Part shown: in pieces, positions 52,404 through 63,358 of the stretch
How positions within the stretch are numbered: position 1 is the stretch's first letter
How the letters are laid out: each line of letters begins with the position of its first letter
Origin: Actinomadura pelletieri DSM 43383
GTDB taxonomy: Bacteria > Actinomycetota > Actinomycetes > Streptosporangiales > Streptosporangiaceae
Length of the DNA: 64,000 nucleotides
Reading direction: 5' to 3'
NCBI RefSeq assembly: GCF_003634705.1
Contig: NZ_RBWU01000002.1
Location: 1,364,001 to 1,428,000, forward strand
Made by a program: the position numbers and the translations under genes
The notes under the pieces: model-generated
The model's input: the letters and a program-made list of their open reading frames with translations, nothing else
Told to the model about the DNA's origin: nothing
The model's database searches: none

Positions 52404-53885
52404 GTGAAGACCGATGTCGAGGAGCTGACCCCCACGCGGGTCAAGCTCACCGTCGAGGTTCCGTTCGACGAGCTCAAGCCGAACCTCGACAAGGCGTACA
52501 AGGAGATCTCGCAGCAGGTGCGGATCAAGGGCTTCCGGCCCGGCAAGGTCCCCGCACCGCTGATCGACAAGTACGTCGGGCGGGGTGCGGTCCTGCAGGA
52601 GGCCGTCAACGACGCGCTTCCCGAGCTGTACGGCCGCGCCGTCGAGGAGTCCGAGATCTTCGTTCTCGGGCAGCCCGACGTCGAGGTGACCGAGCTGGAG
52701 GACGGCACCCAGTTCGCGTTCACCGCCGAGGTCGACATCCGGCCGAAGTTCGAGGTGCCCGACTACGACGGCCTCGAGGTCGTGGTGGACGACGCCGAGG
52801 TCACCGACGAGCAGGTCGAGGAGACCATCGGCAACCTGCGCGAGCGGTTCGCGTCCCTGACCACCGCCGAGCGGGCCGTCGAGGAGGGCGACTTCGCCAC
52901 CGTCGACCTCGTCGCCCGCATCGACGGCGAGGAGGTCGAGGACGCGTCCACGTCCGGCTACTCCTACGAGGTCGGCAGCAAGACGGCCATCGAGGGCCTG
53001 GACGACGCGCTCGTCGGCCTCGCCGCCGGTGAGGACGCCACGTTCACCGGCACCCTGGTCGGCGGCGAGCACGCCGGCGAGGAGGCCGAGATCACCGTCA
53101 CCGTGCAGAGCGTCAAGGTCAAGAACCTGCCCGACCTGGACGACGAGTTCGCCCAGCTCGCCAGCGAGTTCGACACCATCGACGAGCTCCGCGAGGACGT
53201 CCGGACGCGGCTCGGCCGCCAGGTGCGGGCGCAGCAGCTGAACCAGGCGCGCGACAAGGCCCTTGAGGCCCTGCTGGAGAAGGTCGACATCCCGCTCCCC
53301 GACAAGGTCGTGGACGAGGAGATCAGCCGCCGCAACCAGCAGCTCGAGCAGCAGCTCCAGATGGCGGGCATGACCAAGGCCGACTACCTCAAGGACGAGG
53401 AGAAGTCCGAGGAGGAGTTCGACTCCGACGTGGCCGACGCGGCCCGGCTCGCGGTCAAGGGCGGCTTCGTCCTCGACCAGCTCGCCGTCCAGGAAGAGCT
53501 GAACGTCGAGAACGAGGAGCTCAGCGAGTACGTCGTCTCGCAGGCGATGCAGATGGGCGTGCAGCCGCAGCAGCTCGCCCAGTACCTCACCGAGAACAAC
53601 CAGCTCCCGGCGATCGTCTCGGAGGTGCTGCGCAGCAAGGCGCTGAACCTCGTGGTCGAGCATGTCACGGTCAAGGACGAGTCGGGCAACGTCATCGACG
53701 TCGAGGCCGTCCAGCGCGAGCTGAGCGGCGAGACCGTCGAGGCCGAGACCGCCGACGAGACCGACCAGGCCGAGGCGCCCGAGGCGACCGAGGAGACGGC
53801 CGAGGCCGCCGCCGAGGAGTCCCCGGCCGCCGAGACCGAGGACGCCGAGAGCAAGGCCGCCGAGGGCGACCAGAAGGACTCCTGA
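52404..53885 (+). CDS. tig: trigger factor, ribosome-associated chaperone
   Basis: A 493-residue protein. The ribosome-binding domain carries the signature GFRPGKVP (about 50-57), followed by an FKBP-type PPIase domain (about 160-245, [20 protein letters not shown]) and a helical C-terminal chaperone domain. The last ~55 residues are almost only Glu/Ala/Thr/Asp, an acidic disordered tail common in actinobacterial trigger factors. GTG 52404 follows AAGGAG. The order tig-clpP1-clpP2-clpX is the conserved protein-quality-control cluster. Confidence 0.96.
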   Translation: MKTDVEELTPTRVKLTVEVPFDELKPNLDKAYKEISQQVRIKGFRPGKVPAPLIDKYVGRGAVLQEAVNDALPELYGRAVEESEIFVLGQPDVEVTELEDGTQFAFTAEVDIRPKFEVPDYDGLEVVVDDAEVTDEQVEETIGNLRERFASLTTAERAVEEGDFATVDLVARIDGEEVEDASTSGYSYEVGSKTAIEGLDDALVGLAAGEDATFTGTLVGGEHAGEEAEITVTVQSVKVKNLPDLDDEFAQLASEFDTIDELREDVRTRLGRQVRAQQLNQARDKALEALLEKVDIPLPDKVVDEEISRRNQQLEQQLQMAGMTKADYLKDEEKSEEEFDSDVADAARLAVKGGFVLDQLAVQEELNVENEELSEYVVSQAMQMGVQPQQLAQYLTENNQLPAIVSEVLRSKALNLVVEHVTVKDESGNVIDVEAVQRELSGETVEAETADETDQAEAPEATEETAEAAAEESPAAETEDAESKAAEGDQKDS

Positions 53886-53916
53886 GCCCGGCCGGCCGTT
53901 CCGTACGCGTCGTACG

Positions 53917-53948
53917 CGCCCCGCATCCGTCCCACCGGGTGCGGGGCG
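53917..53948 (+). terminator. hairpin terminator after tig
   Basis: CGCCCCGCA pairs with TGCGGGGCG around a 14-nt loop in which CC/GG pairs extend the stem, about 30 nt after the stop. It suggests that clpP1 has its own promoter in 53949-54102. Confidence 0.75.
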
Positions 53949-54102
53949 TGTCGCGTTCGGAAGGATCGCGTTATTCCATGACACGCCGGGTGGCGCTCGG
54001 GTACGCCCCTGGCGAAAAGGCGGCCCCCCGGGCTTAAGCGGGCCCGTCAGCGCGTTAATGTCCAATCATCCGAACCGATTAAAAGGACCGGAGGAACACC
54101 CG

Positions 54103-54741
54103 GTGAGCATGCCTCCGACTTTCGACGAGTCGTCGCGGATCCAGGCGCGGGTCGCCGAGGCGCCCCTGTTGCCTCTGGGCGACCAGCTGTTCCAGCGGCT
54201 GCTGCGCGAGCGGATCGTCTTCCTCGGCCAGCAGGTCGACGACGACATCGCCAACCGCATCTGCGCCGAACTCCTGCTGCTGTCGGCCGAGGACGGCCGC
54301 CGCGACATCACGATCTACATCAACTCGCCCGGCGGCTCGGTGACCGCCGGTATGGCGATCTACGACATCATGCAGTACGTCCCGAACGACATCGTCACGG
54401 TCGGCATGGGCCTCGCGGCGTCGATGGGCCAGTTCCTGCTGTGCGCGGGGACGCGCGGCAAGCGCTACGCCCTGCCGCACGCGCGGATCATGATGCACCA
54501 GCCGTCCGGCGGCATCGGCGGCACCGCCTCCGACATCAAGATCCAGGCGGAGCAGATGCTGTACGTCAAGCGGACGCTCGCCGAGAAGATCGCCGAGCAC
54601 ACCGGGCAGGCGCTCGACCAGATCGAGCGCGACTCGGACCGCGACCGCTGGTTCACCGCCGACGAGGCCAAGGACTACGGGTTCGTGGACCACGTGGTCC
54701 TCAGCGCCGACCAGGTGCCCTCCGAGGGCACCGTCTCCTGA
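54103..54741 (+). CDS. clpP1: ATP-dependent Clp protease proteolytic subunit ClpP1
   Basis: A 212-residue serine peptidase. The catalytic serine is Ser107 in GLAASMGQF and the histidine is His132 in MMHQPSGG; the Asp is expected near 181. The oxyanion strand [17 protein letters not shown] is intact. GTG 54103 was chosen for its GGAGGA site; an in-frame ATG 45 bases earlier lacks one. In actinobacteria ClpP1 and ClpP2 stack as a mixed double heptamer that works with ClpX or ClpC1. clpP2 follows after 29 bp. Confidence 0.97.
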   Translation: MSMPPTFDESSRIQARVAEAPLLPLGDQLFQRLLRERIVFLGQQVDDDIANRICAELLLLSAEDGRRDITIYINSPGGSVTAGMAIYDIMQYVPNDIVTVGMGLAASMGQFLLCAGTRGKRYALPHARIMMHQPSGGIGGTASDIKIQAEQMLYVKRTLAEKIAEHTGQALDQIERDSDRDRWFTADEAKDYGFVDHVVLSADQVPSEGTVS

Positions 54742-54770
54742 CGACCTGACCAGATATCCGGAGGCACACA

Positions 54771-55466
54771 GTGAGCGACCTCAACCGACCCGGTTTCCAC
54801 GATCTGGTCCGGTCCGGCGTCCAGGCGGGCGGGTCCCCCGCGCCGGTCGAGAACCGCTACATCATTCCGTCGTTCGTCGAGCGCACCACGTACGGGGTCA
54901 AGGAGATGAACCCGTACAACAAGCTGTTCGAGGAGCGGATCATCTTCCTCGGCGTGCAGATCGACGACGCGTCCGCCAACGACGTGATGGCCCAGTTGAT
55001 CACGCTGGAGTCCATCGACCCGGACCGCGACATCAGTATCTACATCAACTCGCCCGGCGGCTCGTTCACCGCCATGACGGCGATCTACGACACGATGCAG
55101 TTCGTCAAGCCCGACATCCAGACGGTGTGCATCGGCCAGGCGGCGTCCGCCGCGGCCGTGCTGCTCGCCGCCGGAACGCCGGGCAAGCGGGCCGCGCTGC
55201 CCAACGCCCGGATGCTGATCCACCAGCCGGCGACCGAGGGCACCTACGGCCAGTCCAGCGACATCGAGATCCAGGCGCGCGAGATCATGCGGATCCGGGA
55301 GCTGCTGGAGACCATCCTGGCCGAGCACAGCGGCAAGAGCATCGACGAGGTCCGCAGGGACATCGAACGCGACAAGATCCTCACGGCGGACGAGGCGAAG
55401 GACTACGGTCTCATCGACGACGTCTTCGCCAGCAGGAAGCGCAAGGCCGAGGTAGTGTCGTCCTGA
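54771..55466 (+). CDS. clpP2: ATP-dependent Clp protease proteolytic subunit ClpP2
   Basis: A 231-residue serine peptidase with Ser126 ([10 protein letters not shown]) and His151 ([10 protein letters not shown]). It has the longer N-terminus typical of actinobacterial ClpP2 and carries the ATPase-docking face. GTG 54771 follows CCGGAGG. It is in one operon with clpP1. Confidence 0.97.
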   Translation: MSDLNRPGFHDLVRSGVQAGGSPAPVENRYIIPSFVERTTYGVKEMNPYNKLFEERIIFLGVQIDDASANDVMAQLITLESIDPDRDISIYINSPGGSFTAMTAIYDTMQFVKPDIQTVCIGQAASAAAVLLAAGTPGKRAALPNARMLIHQPATEGTYGQSSDIEIQAREIMRIRELLETILAEHSGKSIDEVRRDIERDKILTADEAKDYGLIDDVFASRKRKAEVVSS

Positions 55467-55640
55467 GACGACACGAGGACGCGGGAGATCCCCGAGCCCG
55501 GGCGTCACACTTCCGGGCGAGGGGCTTCCCAAGTCCGTTGGAGGCGGTAACGTCGAATCCAACGTCGAGAGCCTTCGGGACGCAACCGAGCTGCGCCGCA
55601 GCCTCCAAGGCGGCCGGCCCCACGAAAAGGAGACAGTTGG

Positions 55641-56915
55641 GTGGCACGCATCGGCGACGGTGGTGATCTGCTCAAGTGCTCGTTCTGCGGGAAGAGCCAG
55701 AAGCAGGTCAAGAAGCTCATCGCGGGTCCGGGCGTGTACATCTGCGACGAGTGCATCGATCTCTGTAACGAGATCATCGAGGAGGAGCTCTCCGAGACCT
55801 CCGACCTCAAGTGGGACAATCTGCCCAAGCCGCGGGAGATCTACGAGTTCCTCGACTCCTACGTGATCGGGCAGGAGACGGCGAAGAAGGCGCTGTCCGT
55901 CGCCGTCTACAACCACTACAAGCGGATCCAGTCCGGTGACACCGGCCGCGACGACCCCGTCGAGATCGGCAAGTCGAACATCCTGTTGCTCGGCCCCACC
56001 GGATCCGGGAAGACGCTGCTCGCGCAGACGCTCGCCAAACTCCTCAACGTCCCGTTCGCCATCGCGGACGCCACGGCGCTGACGGAGGCCGGATATGTCG
56101 GTGAGGACGTCGAGAACATCCTTCTCAAACTGATCCAGGCGGCCGACTACGACGTCAAGAAGGCCGAGACCGGGATCATCTACATCGACGAGGTCGACAA
56201 GGTCGCCCGCAAGAGCGAGAACCCGTCGATCACCAGGGACGTCTCCGGGGAGGGCGTCCAGCAGGCCCTGCTGAAGATCCTGGAGGGCACCACCGCGAGC
56301 GTCCCGCCGCAGGGCGGCCGCAAGCATCCCCACCAGGAGTTCATCCAGATCGACACCACCAACGTGCTGTTCATCTGCGGTGGCGCCTTCGCCGGTCTGG
56401 AGAAGATCGTCGAGTCGCGGGTCGGCAAGCAGGGCATGGGCTTCGGCGCGCAGATCCGCTCCAAGTCCGACTTCGACGAGTCGTCGGCCGTTCTCGGCGA
56501 CGTCATGCCCGAGGACCTGTTGAAGTTCGGCATGATCCCCGAGTTCATCGGACGGCTTCCGGTCATCACCTCGGTGCACAACCTCGACCGCGAGGCCCTC
56601 ATCAACATCCTCACCGAGCCGAAGAACGCGCTGGTGCGCCAGTACCACCGCCTCTTCGAACTCGACGGCGTCGACCTGGAGTTCACCGACGACGCGCTGG
56701 AGGCCATCGCCGACCAGGCGATCCTGCGCGGCACCGGGGCCCGCGGGCTGCGCGCCATCATGGAGGAGGTCCTCCTGTCGGTCATGTACGAGGTGCCGAG
56801 CCGCCAGGACGTCGCCCGCGTCGTGATCACCCGCGAGGCCGTCCTCGAACACGTCAACCCGACCCTCGTTCCCCGCGACCGTCCCAAGCGCGAGCCGCGC
56901 GAGAAGTCCGCCTGA
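55641..56915 (+). CDS. clpX: Clp protease ATP-binding subunit ClpX
   Basis: A 424-residue AAA+ unfoldase. The zinc-binding domain has Cys13, 16, 35 and 38 ([17 protein letters not shown]), Walker A GPTGSGKT is near 118, the pore loop is GYVGEDVE and Walker [10 protein letters not shown]. It unfolds tagged substrates for ClpP1P2. GTG 55641 follows AAAAGGAGA. A 174-bp gap separates it from clpP2, so it may have an additional promoter. The last ~27 codons and the terminator have been copied six times just downstream. Confidence 0.97.
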   Translation: MARIGDGGDLLKCSFCGKSQKQVKKLIAGPGVYICDECIDLCNEIIEEELSETSDLKWDNLPKPREIYEFLDSYVIGQETAKKALSVAVYNHYKRIQSGDTGRDDPVEIGKSNILLLGPTGSGKTLLAQTLAKLLNVPFAIADATALTEAGYVGEDVENILLKLIQAADYDVKKAETGIIYIDEVDKVARKSENPSITRDVSGEGVQQALLKILEGTTASVPPQGGRKHPHQEFIQIDTTNVLFICGGAFAGLEKIVESRVGKQGMGFGAQIRSKSDFDESSAVLGDVMPEDLLKFGMIPEFIGRLPVITSVHNLDREALINILTEPKNALVRQYHRLFELDGVDLEFTDDALEAIADQAILRGTGARGLRAIMEEVLLSVMYEVPSRQDVARVVITREAVLEHVNPTLVPRDRPKREPREKSA

Positions 56916-56942
56916 GCGGGGAGCAGAACACCTAACCCGACA

Positions 56943-56967
56943 CGCCCCCGACCCTCGGTCGGGGGCG
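56943..56967 (+). terminator. terminator of clpX
   Basis: CGCCCCCGACC pairs perfectly with GGTCGGGGGCG around a 3-nt loop, 27 nt after the stop codon; an A-T pair extends it. It is the ancestral copy of the hairpins repeated downstream. Confidence 0.85.
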
Positions 56968-57000
56968 TTCGGCCTTGTCGGCTCCTGCTGAAGCGGATCA

Positions 57001-57942
57001 GAGGCCGCCCTCGAATAGGTCAACCCGACTCTCGTCCCTCGGGACCATCCCAGACGCGAGCCTCGGGAGAAGCCGGCCTGTTCGGGGAGTGGAGCACTTC
57101 ACCCGGGCACGCCCTCGACCTTGGTCGGCCTCAACTGGGGACGGATCCGAGGCTGTCCTCGAACACGTCAATCCGACTCTCGTTCCCGGGACCGTCCCCG
57201 ACGTGAGCTGCGGGAGAAGTCGGCGTGAGCGGGGAGTGGAGCACCTCACCCTGGCACGCCCTCGACCTTCGGTCGGGGGCGTTCGGTCTTGTCGGCTCCT
57301 GCTGAAGCGGGTAAGAGGCCGTCCTGGAATAGGTCAACGCGACTCTTATTCTTCGGGATCGTCCCAGACGTGAGCCGCGGGAGAAGTCTGCGTGAGCGGG
57401 GAGTAGAGCACCTCACCCTGGCACGCCCTCGACCTTCGGTCGGGGGCGTTCGGCCTTGTCGGCTCCTGCTGAAGCGGATCAGAGGCCGCCCTCGAATAGG
57501 TCAACCCGACTCTCGTCCCTCGGGACCATCCCAGACGTGAGCCTCGGGAGAAGTCGGCCTGTTCGGGGAGTGGAGCACTTCACCCGGCACGCCCTCGACC
57601 TTGGTCGGCCTCAACTGGGGACGGATCCGAGGCTGCCCTCGAACACGTCAATCCGACTCTGGTTCTTCGGGATCGTCCCCGACGTGAGCTGCGGGAGAAG
57701 TCGGCGTGAGCGGGGAGTGGAGCACCTCACCCTGGCACGCCCTCGACCTTCGGTCGGGGGCGTTCGGTCTTGTCGGCTCCTGCTGAAGCGGGTAAGAGGC
57801 CGTCCTGGAATAGGTCAACGCGACTCTGGTTCTTCGGGATCGTCCCAGACGTGAGCCGCGGGAGAAGTCGGCGTGGGCGGGGAGTGGAGCACCTCACCTG
57901 GCACGCCCTCGACCCTCGGTCGGGGGCGTTCGGTCTTGTCGG
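57001..57942. repeat. six tandem degenerate copies of the clpX 3' end plus terminator
   Basis: The source unit is 56835-57000 (from codons [12 protein letters not shown] of clpX through its terminator). Copies begin at 57001 (148 bp), 57149 (166), 57315 (167), 57482 (147), 57629 (167) and 57796 (about 147). Each still shows GAGGC.G.CCTGGAA-like and GTCAA.CCGACT-like clpX sequence with in-frame stops. Copies at 57149, 57315, 57629 and 57796 keep the CGCCCTCGACC-GGTCGGGGGCG hairpin; those at 57001 and 57482 carry a different, shared 3' part (GGTCGGCCTCAACTGGGGAC). Copies 1-3 are nearly identical to copies 4-6, so a ~480-bp three-unit block was itself duplicated. Confidence 0.9.
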
Positions 57943-57947
57943 GCGGG

Positions 57948-58604
57948 TCAGTGGCGGGTGGACTCGCCGAGGCCCGCCTCGCGGGCGACGACGATCGCCT
58001 GGGCGCGGTCCGCGACGTGCAGCTTCATGAAGATGTTCGACACGTGGTTGCGGACGGTCTTCTGGCTGAGGAACAGCGTCGCGGCGATCTCGGGGTTGCT
58101 GCGGCCCTGCGCGATGAGCCCGAGGACCTCCCGTTCCCGGTCGGTCAGCTCGGGGAACGCGGCCCGTTTCGGGTCGGGCATGTCGCTGAAGTAGGTGAGG
58201 ACCCGGCGGGCGATCTCGGGGCCGTAGATGGCCTCGCCCGCGGCCACGGCCCGCACCGCGCGGGCGATCTCCTCGGCGCCCGACTCCTTCAGCAGGTAGC
58301 CGCGGGCGCCCGCGCGCATCGCGGCGAAGACCGAGTCGTCGTCGCGGAACATCGTGAGGACGAGGACGCCGATGCGCGGGCTGGTCCGGGTGATGGTGCG
58401 GGTGGCCTCGATGCCGTTGCCGCCGGGCATGTGCAGGTCCATCACGACGACGTCGGGTTGCAGCTCAGCCGCGAGCCGCACCGCGTCCGGCCCGTTCTCG
58501 GCCTCGCCGACGACGTCCACGCCGAGCGCCTGCAGCAGCCCCTTCAACCCCTGCCGGAACACCGGATGATCATCGGTGATGAGGACCCGGATGGTGTCGG
58601 TCAT
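57948..58604 (-). CDS. NarL-type response regulator
   Basis: A 218-residue regulator. The receiver has TDDHPVFRQGL, phospho-acceptor Asp56 (VVMDLHMPGG) and Lys in GYLLKESG. The C-terminal LuxR-type helix-turn-helix is LTDREREVLGLIAQGRSNPE and KTVRNHVSNIFMKLHV. The kinase gene upstream overlaps it by one base (TAATG). Its 3' end abuts the clpX-derived repeat array, 6 bp away, in convergent orientation. Confidence 0.94.
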   Translation of the reverse strand: MTDTIRVLITDDHPVFRQGLKGLLQALGVDVVGEAENGPDAVRLAAELQPDVVVMDLHMPGGNGIEATRTITRTSPRIGVLVLTMFRDDDSVFAAMRAGARGYLLKESGAEEIARAVRAVAAGEAIYGPEIARRVLTYFSDMPDPKRAAFPELTDREREVLGLIAQGRSNPEIAATLFLSQKTVRNHVSNIFMKLHVADRAQAIVVAREAGLGESTRH

Positions 58605-59401
58605 TACCCCCGCCTCTTCCCCATGGAAGGACGATGGTACCCGGCGACCGGGGCCGCGGCGGCGAGCGGGAGATGGGCCGTGACCACGGTGCCGCCGCCG
58701 TTCCTGGACATGATCTCGCAGTTCCCGCCGACCTCCGCCGCCCATTCCTTCATCGCGGCCATGCCACGTCGCGGCCTCGAATGTCCGCCGTTGCGGGCCG
58801 AGTCGGGCAGGCCGGGGCCGGTGTCGGCCACCATCAGGTGCAGCTCGACGTCCCGCGCGAGCCGGACCATCGCCGTGCTCGCCGGGGCGTGCAGCCGGAC
58901 GTTCGTCAACGCCTCCTGGGCGATGCGGTACGCCGCGACCTCCACCGCCGCGGGCAACTCCAGATGCTCGCCGTCGAACCGGACGTCGACCCGTTCGCAG
59001 CAGCCCTCGGCGACCGACTGGATGGCGGCGACGAGGCCGAGATCGTCCAGCGCGGGCGGGCGCAGGCCGTGGGCGAGGTCGCGGATCTCCCCGACCGCGG
59101 TCGCGAGCCGTTCCCGAACGTCGGCGAGCAGCGGGTCGGCGCGCTCCGGTTCGCGGGCGAGCGTGAGACGCGCGGCGTCCAGCGACATCGCGAGGCTGGC
59201 GAGCGTCGGCCCGAGCCCGTCGTGCAGATCACGCCGCAGCCGCCGGCGTTCCTCCTCACGGCTGGCGAGGATCCGCTCCCGCGACCGCTGCAGATCGGCG
59301 GTGAGACGACGGAGGTGAGGGATGGTCGCGGCACGTGCCGCCACGGCCCCCGCGGTGAACGCGCCGGCCAGCACGGCAGCGCGTGCCAGTGCCGCTCGCA
59401 T
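58604..59401 (-). CDS. short histidine kinase (HisKA_3/HATPase) without sensor domain
   Basis: A 265-residue kinase. A single hydrophobic N-terminal helix (about 5-25, AALARAAVLAGAFTAGAVA) is followed by a coiled coil and the phosphorylation site His60 in RRDLHDGLGPTLA. The ATPase domain has RIAQEALTNVRLHA (N-box) and VADTGPGLPD (D-box). No input domain is visible, so the signal may come through the membrane helix or a partner protein. Stop and start overlap with the response regulator gene in TAATG. Confidence 0.92.
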   Translation of the reverse strand: MRAALARAAVLAGAFTAGAVAARAATIPHLRRLTADLQRSRERILASREEERRRLRRDLHDGLGPTLASLAMSLDAARLTLAREPERADPLLADVRERLATAVGEIRDLAHGLRPPALDDLGLVAAIQSVAEGCCERVDVRFDGEHLELPAAVEVAAYRIAQEALTNVRLHAPASTAMVRLARDVELHLMVADTGPGLPDSARNGGHSRPRRGMAAMKEWAAEVGGNCEIMSRNGGGTVVTAHLPLAAAAPVAGYHRPSMGKRRG

Positions 59402-59522
59402 CCCGTCCCTCTCGTTCGCACCCGCCGCCGCGGGTGTTCCCCGCCACCCTTTCCGGCGAGGCGACCCGGTGTCAGGTGACCTGTGTCCCGATCGCGGCGG
59501 GAAACCATCGCGCGTGGAATTC

Positions 59523-60590
59523 TCAGTCCTCCACGTCCTTGCGGATGTTGCGCATGACGGTCGCCAGGTCGATGCTCTCGGACGGTCTGCCCGCCCGCAT
59601 GACGATCCCCATGGTGGTCCTCGTGGACCAGGCCGCGAGCTGGCCGGTGGAGTAGGTGGTCCGCCCCGTCGGGCCGATGATCTGGATCTGGAGGACCGTG
59701 GACAGGGCGACGCCGTCGCCCCCCGCGTCGGAGATCTTCACGGTGCTGGGGGAGTAGATGGTTTTCTCGATGCCGCTGAACGCGGTCGAGACGGCGCCGT
59801 TGAAGTCCTGCACCGGATACTTCAGGTCGTGCTCGCCGGTGCCGCCGACGAACAGGTACTTCTCCTCGCCCGTCCCGTAGATCGCGCTGACGCGCTGCTG
59901 GACGTCGTAGTCGGTGGCCTCGCTCAGGACGGTGTTCAGCCTGCTGATCGTTTCCTTGGCGTTCGCCTCGGCATCGGTGTCGCGGGTCAGCCCGCCCGCG
60001 GACAGCGGCGTGGACAGGGTGTGCGACGTCCGTTGCAGGTAGACGACGTATCCGCCCACGCCGACCAGGAGGACCATGACGACACCGACGAACAGGCACC
60101 CGAGGAGTTTGCGCCCGCCGGACCCACCACGGCGCGGCGGCCCGTACGGCGCGCCCGGGTACGGCCCGCCGGGGTGCGGGGGCACGCCCGGAGGCATCGG
60201 CCCGCCGCCGGGCCGCATCGGCCCACCCGGGGCAAAGGGCCCACCCGCCCCCACAGCCCCGCCTGGCCCCATCGGTCCGCCCGGTCCTACCGGTCCGCCC
60301 GGTCCACCTGGAGCCGCCGGCCCGCCTGGTCCTGCGGGTCCGCCTGGTCCTACCGGCCCGCCTGGTCCTGCGAACCCGCCTGGTCCCACCGGCCCGCCTG
60401 GCCCCATCGGTCCGCCCGGTCCTACGGGTCCGCCTGGTCCTGCCGGTCCGCCCGGAGCCGCCGGCCCGCCTGGCTCCACCGGTCCGCCTGGTCCTGCCGG
60501 TCCGTTCGGAGGTGCGGGCTCAGCCGGTCGCATCGGCTCGGGCGGGGGGACGGGGCCGTCGGGTGGGGGAGGGGGGTTCCAAGCGCTCAA
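59523..60590 (-). CDS. membrane protein with collagen-like Gly-Pro repeats
   Basis: A 355-residue protein with a TTG start at 60590, chosen for the strong AGGAAGGAAG upstream and because [10 protein letters not shown] is a typical start for such proteins; longer forms would run into valS. Residues ~27-155 are almost entirely GPxGGP-type repeats. A cytosolic basic stretch and a transmembrane helix follow (about 175-197, [20 protein letters not shown]), then an extracytoplasmic domain of ~155 residues ([20 protein letters not shown]) of unknown family. Divergent from valS, with 130 bp between starts. Confidence 0.72.
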   Translation of the reverse strand: MSAWNPPPPPDGPVPPPEPMRPAEPAPPNGPAGPGGPVEPGGPAAPGGPAGPGGPVGPGGPMGPGGPVGPGGFAGPGGPVGPGGPAGPGGPAAPGGPGGPVGPGGPMGPGGAVGAGGPFAPGGPMRPGGGPMPPGVPPHPGGPYPGAPYGPPRRGGSGGRKLLGCLFVGVVMVLLVGVGGYVVYLQRTSHTLSTPLSAGGLTRDTDAEANAKETISRLNTVLSEATDYDVQQRVSAIYGTGEEKYLFVGGTGEHDLKYPVQDFNGAVSTAFSGIEKTIYSPSTVKISDAGGDGVALSTVLQIQIIGPTGRTTYSTGQLAAWSTRTTMGIVMRAGRPSESIDLATVMRNIRKDVED

Positions 60591-60720
60591 CTTCGTCTTC
60601 CTTCCTCTGGTGGGACGGCGAGAGGCTCGGCGGGGTGCTCGCCGGTCGGAATTGTCGCGTACGCGCGGGCCCTGCGGAGCTGCACATGAGACTCGTCCGG
60701 TCCCCGTAGAATCGTCAGCC

Positions 60721-63330
60721 GTGACACAGCCCAGTACTGAGCGCGGCCATGGGGCCGCCGCGGACGTCGACCTGCCCACCCAGTATCGACCGGCGGACGT
60801 TGAGGGCCGCCTCTACGAGCGGTGGGTATCGGCGGGGCTGTTCGACGCGGGGGAGGACGGTCCGCCGTTCTCGATCGTGATCCCGCCGCCGAACGTCACC
60901 GGTTCGCTGCACATGGGGCACGCGCTCGACCACTCCATCCAGGACACCCTCGTCCGGCGGCGGCGCATGCAGGGGCATGCGACCGTGTGGATTCCGGGCA
61001 TGGACCACGCGGGCATCGCGACCCAGAACGTGGTGGAACGCGAACTGGCCAAGGAGGGCGTGTCGCGGCACGACCTCGGCCGGGAGGCGTTCGTGGAGCG
61101 GGTGTGGCAGTGGAAGGCCGAGTCGGGCGGGCGGATCCTCGGCCAGATGCGCCGCCTCGGCGACAGCGTCGACTGGACGCGTGAGGCGTTCACGATGGAC
61201 GACGACCGCGCCACCGCCGTCCGGACGATCTTCAAGCGGTTGTTCGACGACGGGCTGATCTACCGCGCGGAGCGCATCATCAACTGGTGCCCGCGCTGCC
61301 TGACGGCCCTGTCCGACATCGAGGTCGAGCACGAGGACGTCGACGGGGAGCTGGTCTCGATCCGGTACGGGTCCGGCGACGACGAGCTCGTGGTCGCGAC
61401 CACGCGGGCGGAGACGATGCTCGGTGACACGGCCGTCGCCGTCCACCCGGACGACGCCCGGTACAAGCACCTGGTCGGGCGGGAGATCGAGCTTCCGCTG
61501 ACCGGCCGCCGGATCCCGGTCGTCGCCGACGAGCACGTCGACCCCGAGTTCGGCACCGGCGCGGTGAAGGTGACCCCGGCGCACGACCCGAACGACTTCG
61601 AGATCGGGCGGCGGCACGGGCTGCCGTCGTTGACGGTCATGGACGAGCGGGGCGTCGTGACCGCGTCCGGGCCGTTCGAGGGCTTGGACCGGTTCGAGGC
61701 GCGTCCGGCGGTCGTGGCCGCGCTGCGGGAACAGGGCCGGATCGTCAAGGAGATCCGCCCCTACGAGCATTCGGTCGGGCACTGCCAGCGCTGCGCCACC
61801 GTCGTGGAGCCGCGCGTGTCGTTGCAGTGGTTCGTGAAGGTGGAGTCGCTGGCACGGGAGGCGGGCGACGCGGTCCGGGACGGTCGTGTCACGATCCATC
61901 CGCCGGAGATGGCGGCCCGCTACTTCGAGTGGGTCGACAACATGCACGACTGGTGCATCAGCCGGCAGCTGTGGTGGGGCCACCGCATCCCCGTCTGGTA
62001 CGGCCCGGACGGGGAGGTCATGTGTCCGGAGCCCGGCGAGGAGCCGCCCGCCGGGTGGACGCAGGACACCGACGTCCTCGACACCTGGTTCTCGTCCGCG
62101 CTGTGGCCGTTCTCGACGCTGGGCTGGCCCGCCGAGACCGCCGAGCTGAAGCGGTTCTATCCGACGTCGGTCCTGGTCACCGGGTACGACATCCTGTTCT
62201 TCTGGGTCGCCCGGATGATGATGTTCGGCCTGTACGCGATGGACGGCGTCCAGCCGTTCGACACGATCGCGCTGCACGGCATGGTCCGTGACCAGTTCGG
62301 CAAGAAGATGTCCAAGTCGTTCGGGAACGTTATCGACCCGCTCGACTGGATCGACGCGTACGGCGCCGACGCGACCCGGTTCACGCTGCTGCGCGGCGCG
62401 AACCCGGGCGGGGACGTTCCGGTGGCCGAGCAGTGGGCGCAGGGGTCCCGCAACTTCTGCAACAAGCTGTGGAACGCGACCCGGTTCGCGCTGATCAACG
62501 GCGCGCACGTCCGTGGCGCGATGCCCACCGAGATCTCCACGGTGGACGCGTGGGTCCTGTCGCGGCTGCACGCGGTCATCGCCGAGGTGGACGAGTACCT
62601 GGAGTCCTACGACTTCGCCAAGGCGTGCGAGACGCTCTACCACTTCGCGTGGGACGAGGTCTGCGACTGGTACGTCGAACTGGCCAAGGTCCAGCTCGCC
62701 GACGAGCGGGCCGAGGCGACGCGGCGCATCCTCGGCGAGGTGCTCGACAAGCTGCTGCGGCTGCTGCACCCGGTGATCCCGTTCGTGACCGAGGAGCTGT
62801 GGACGTCCCTGACCGGCGGCGAGACGATCGTGACCGCGCCGTGGCCGACGTCCGAACCGGAGCGCGCCGACCGGGACGCCGAGGTCGTCGTGGAGTCGTT
62901 GCAGCGGCTCGTCACGGAGGTCCGGCGGTTCCGCGCCGACCAGGGCCTCAAGCCGGGCCAGAAGGTCGCGGCGGTGCTGGAGTGGGGCGACTCGCCGCTG
63001 GCGGCCCACGAGCAGGGCGTCCGCGCGCTGCTGCGCCTCACCGAGCCGGGCGACGCCTTCTCGGCGACCGCGTCCCTGCCGGTGGAGGGCGTCACCGTCC
63101 GGCTCGACACCGCCGGCGCCATCGATGTCGCCGCCGAGCGCAGGCGGCTGGAGAAGGACCTCGCCGCCGCCCGCAAGGAGGTCGAGCAGGTCGGCCGCAA
63201 GCTCGGCAACGAGGCGTTCATGGCCAAGGCGCCGGAGGCGGTCGTCGCGAAGAACCGGGATCGGCTCGCGCATGCGGAGGCCGACATCAGACGGCTGGAG
63301 TCGCAGCTGACCGCGCTGCCCACGGGCTGA
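60721..63330 (+). CDS. valS: valyl-tRNA synthetase
   Basis: An 869-residue class I aminoacyl-tRNA synthetase. The HIGH signature is HMGH at 64-67 ([16 protein letters not shown]) and KMSKS is at 529-533 ([11 protein letters not shown]). The editing domain includes [20 protein letters not shown], and the C-terminal ~70 residues form the coiled coil typical of ValRS ([20 protein letters not shown]). GTG 60721 was chosen; sequence further upstream in frame is the antisense of the Gly-Pro repeats and not part of the protein. valS downstream of clpX is the usual actinobacterial order. Confidence 0.96.
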   Translation: MTQPSTERGHGAAADVDLPTQYRPADVEGRLYERWVSAGLFDAGEDGPPFSIVIPPPNVTGSLHMGHALDHSIQDTLVRRRRMQGHATVWIPGMDHAGIATQNVVERELAKEGVSRHDLGREAFVERVWQWKAESGGRILGQMRRLGDSVDWTREAFTMDDDRATAVRTIFKRLFDDGLIYRAERIINWCPRCLTALSDIEVEHEDVDGELVSIRYGSGDDELVVATTRAETMLGDTAVAVHPDDARYKHLVGREIELPLTGRRIPVVADEHVDPEFGTGAVKVTPAHDPNDFEIGRRHGLPSLTVMDERGVVTASGPFEGLDRFEARPAVVAALREQGRIVKEIRPYEHSVGHCQRCATVVEPRVSLQWFVKVESLAREAGDAVRDGRVTIHPPEMAARYFEWVDNMHDWCISRQLWWGHRIPVWYGPDGEVMCPEPGEEPPAGWTQDTDVLDTWFSSALWPFSTLGWPAETAELKRFYPTSVLVTGYDILFFWVARMMMFGLYAMDGVQPFDTIALHGMVRDQFGKKMSKSFGNVIDPLDWIDAYGADATRFTLLRGANPGGDVPVAEQWAQGSRNFCNKLWNATRFALINGAHVRGAMPTEISTVDAWVLSRLHAVIAEVDEYLESYDFAKACETLYHFAWDEVCDWYVELAKVQLADERAEATRRILGEVLDKLLRLLHPVIPFVTEELWTSLTGGETIVTAPWPTSEPERADRDAEVVVESLQRLVTEVRRFRADQGLKPGQKVAAVLEWGDSPLAAHEQGVRALLRLTEPGDAFSATASLPVEGVTVRLDTAGAIDVAAERRRLEKDLAAARKEVEQVGRKLGNEAFMAKAPEAVVAKNRDRLAHAEADIRRLESQLTALPTG

Positions 63331-63358
63331 CCCGCGGTCGTCGACCATCGGGAGTGCA

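Noticed and set aside
57001..57942. CRISPR-like or protein-coding reading of the 57-kb tandem repeats
   Set aside because: Units are 147-167 bp, have no constant short repeat with unique spacers, and match the clpX 3' end. The open frames across them contain decayed clpX sequence and shift between copies.
60076..60720. valS beginning far upstream with a collagen-like Pro-Pro-Gly N-terminus
   Set aside because: This part is the antisense of a minus-strand Gly-Pro repeat gene with its own strong Shine-Dalgarno site; ValRS homology begins just after GTG 60721.
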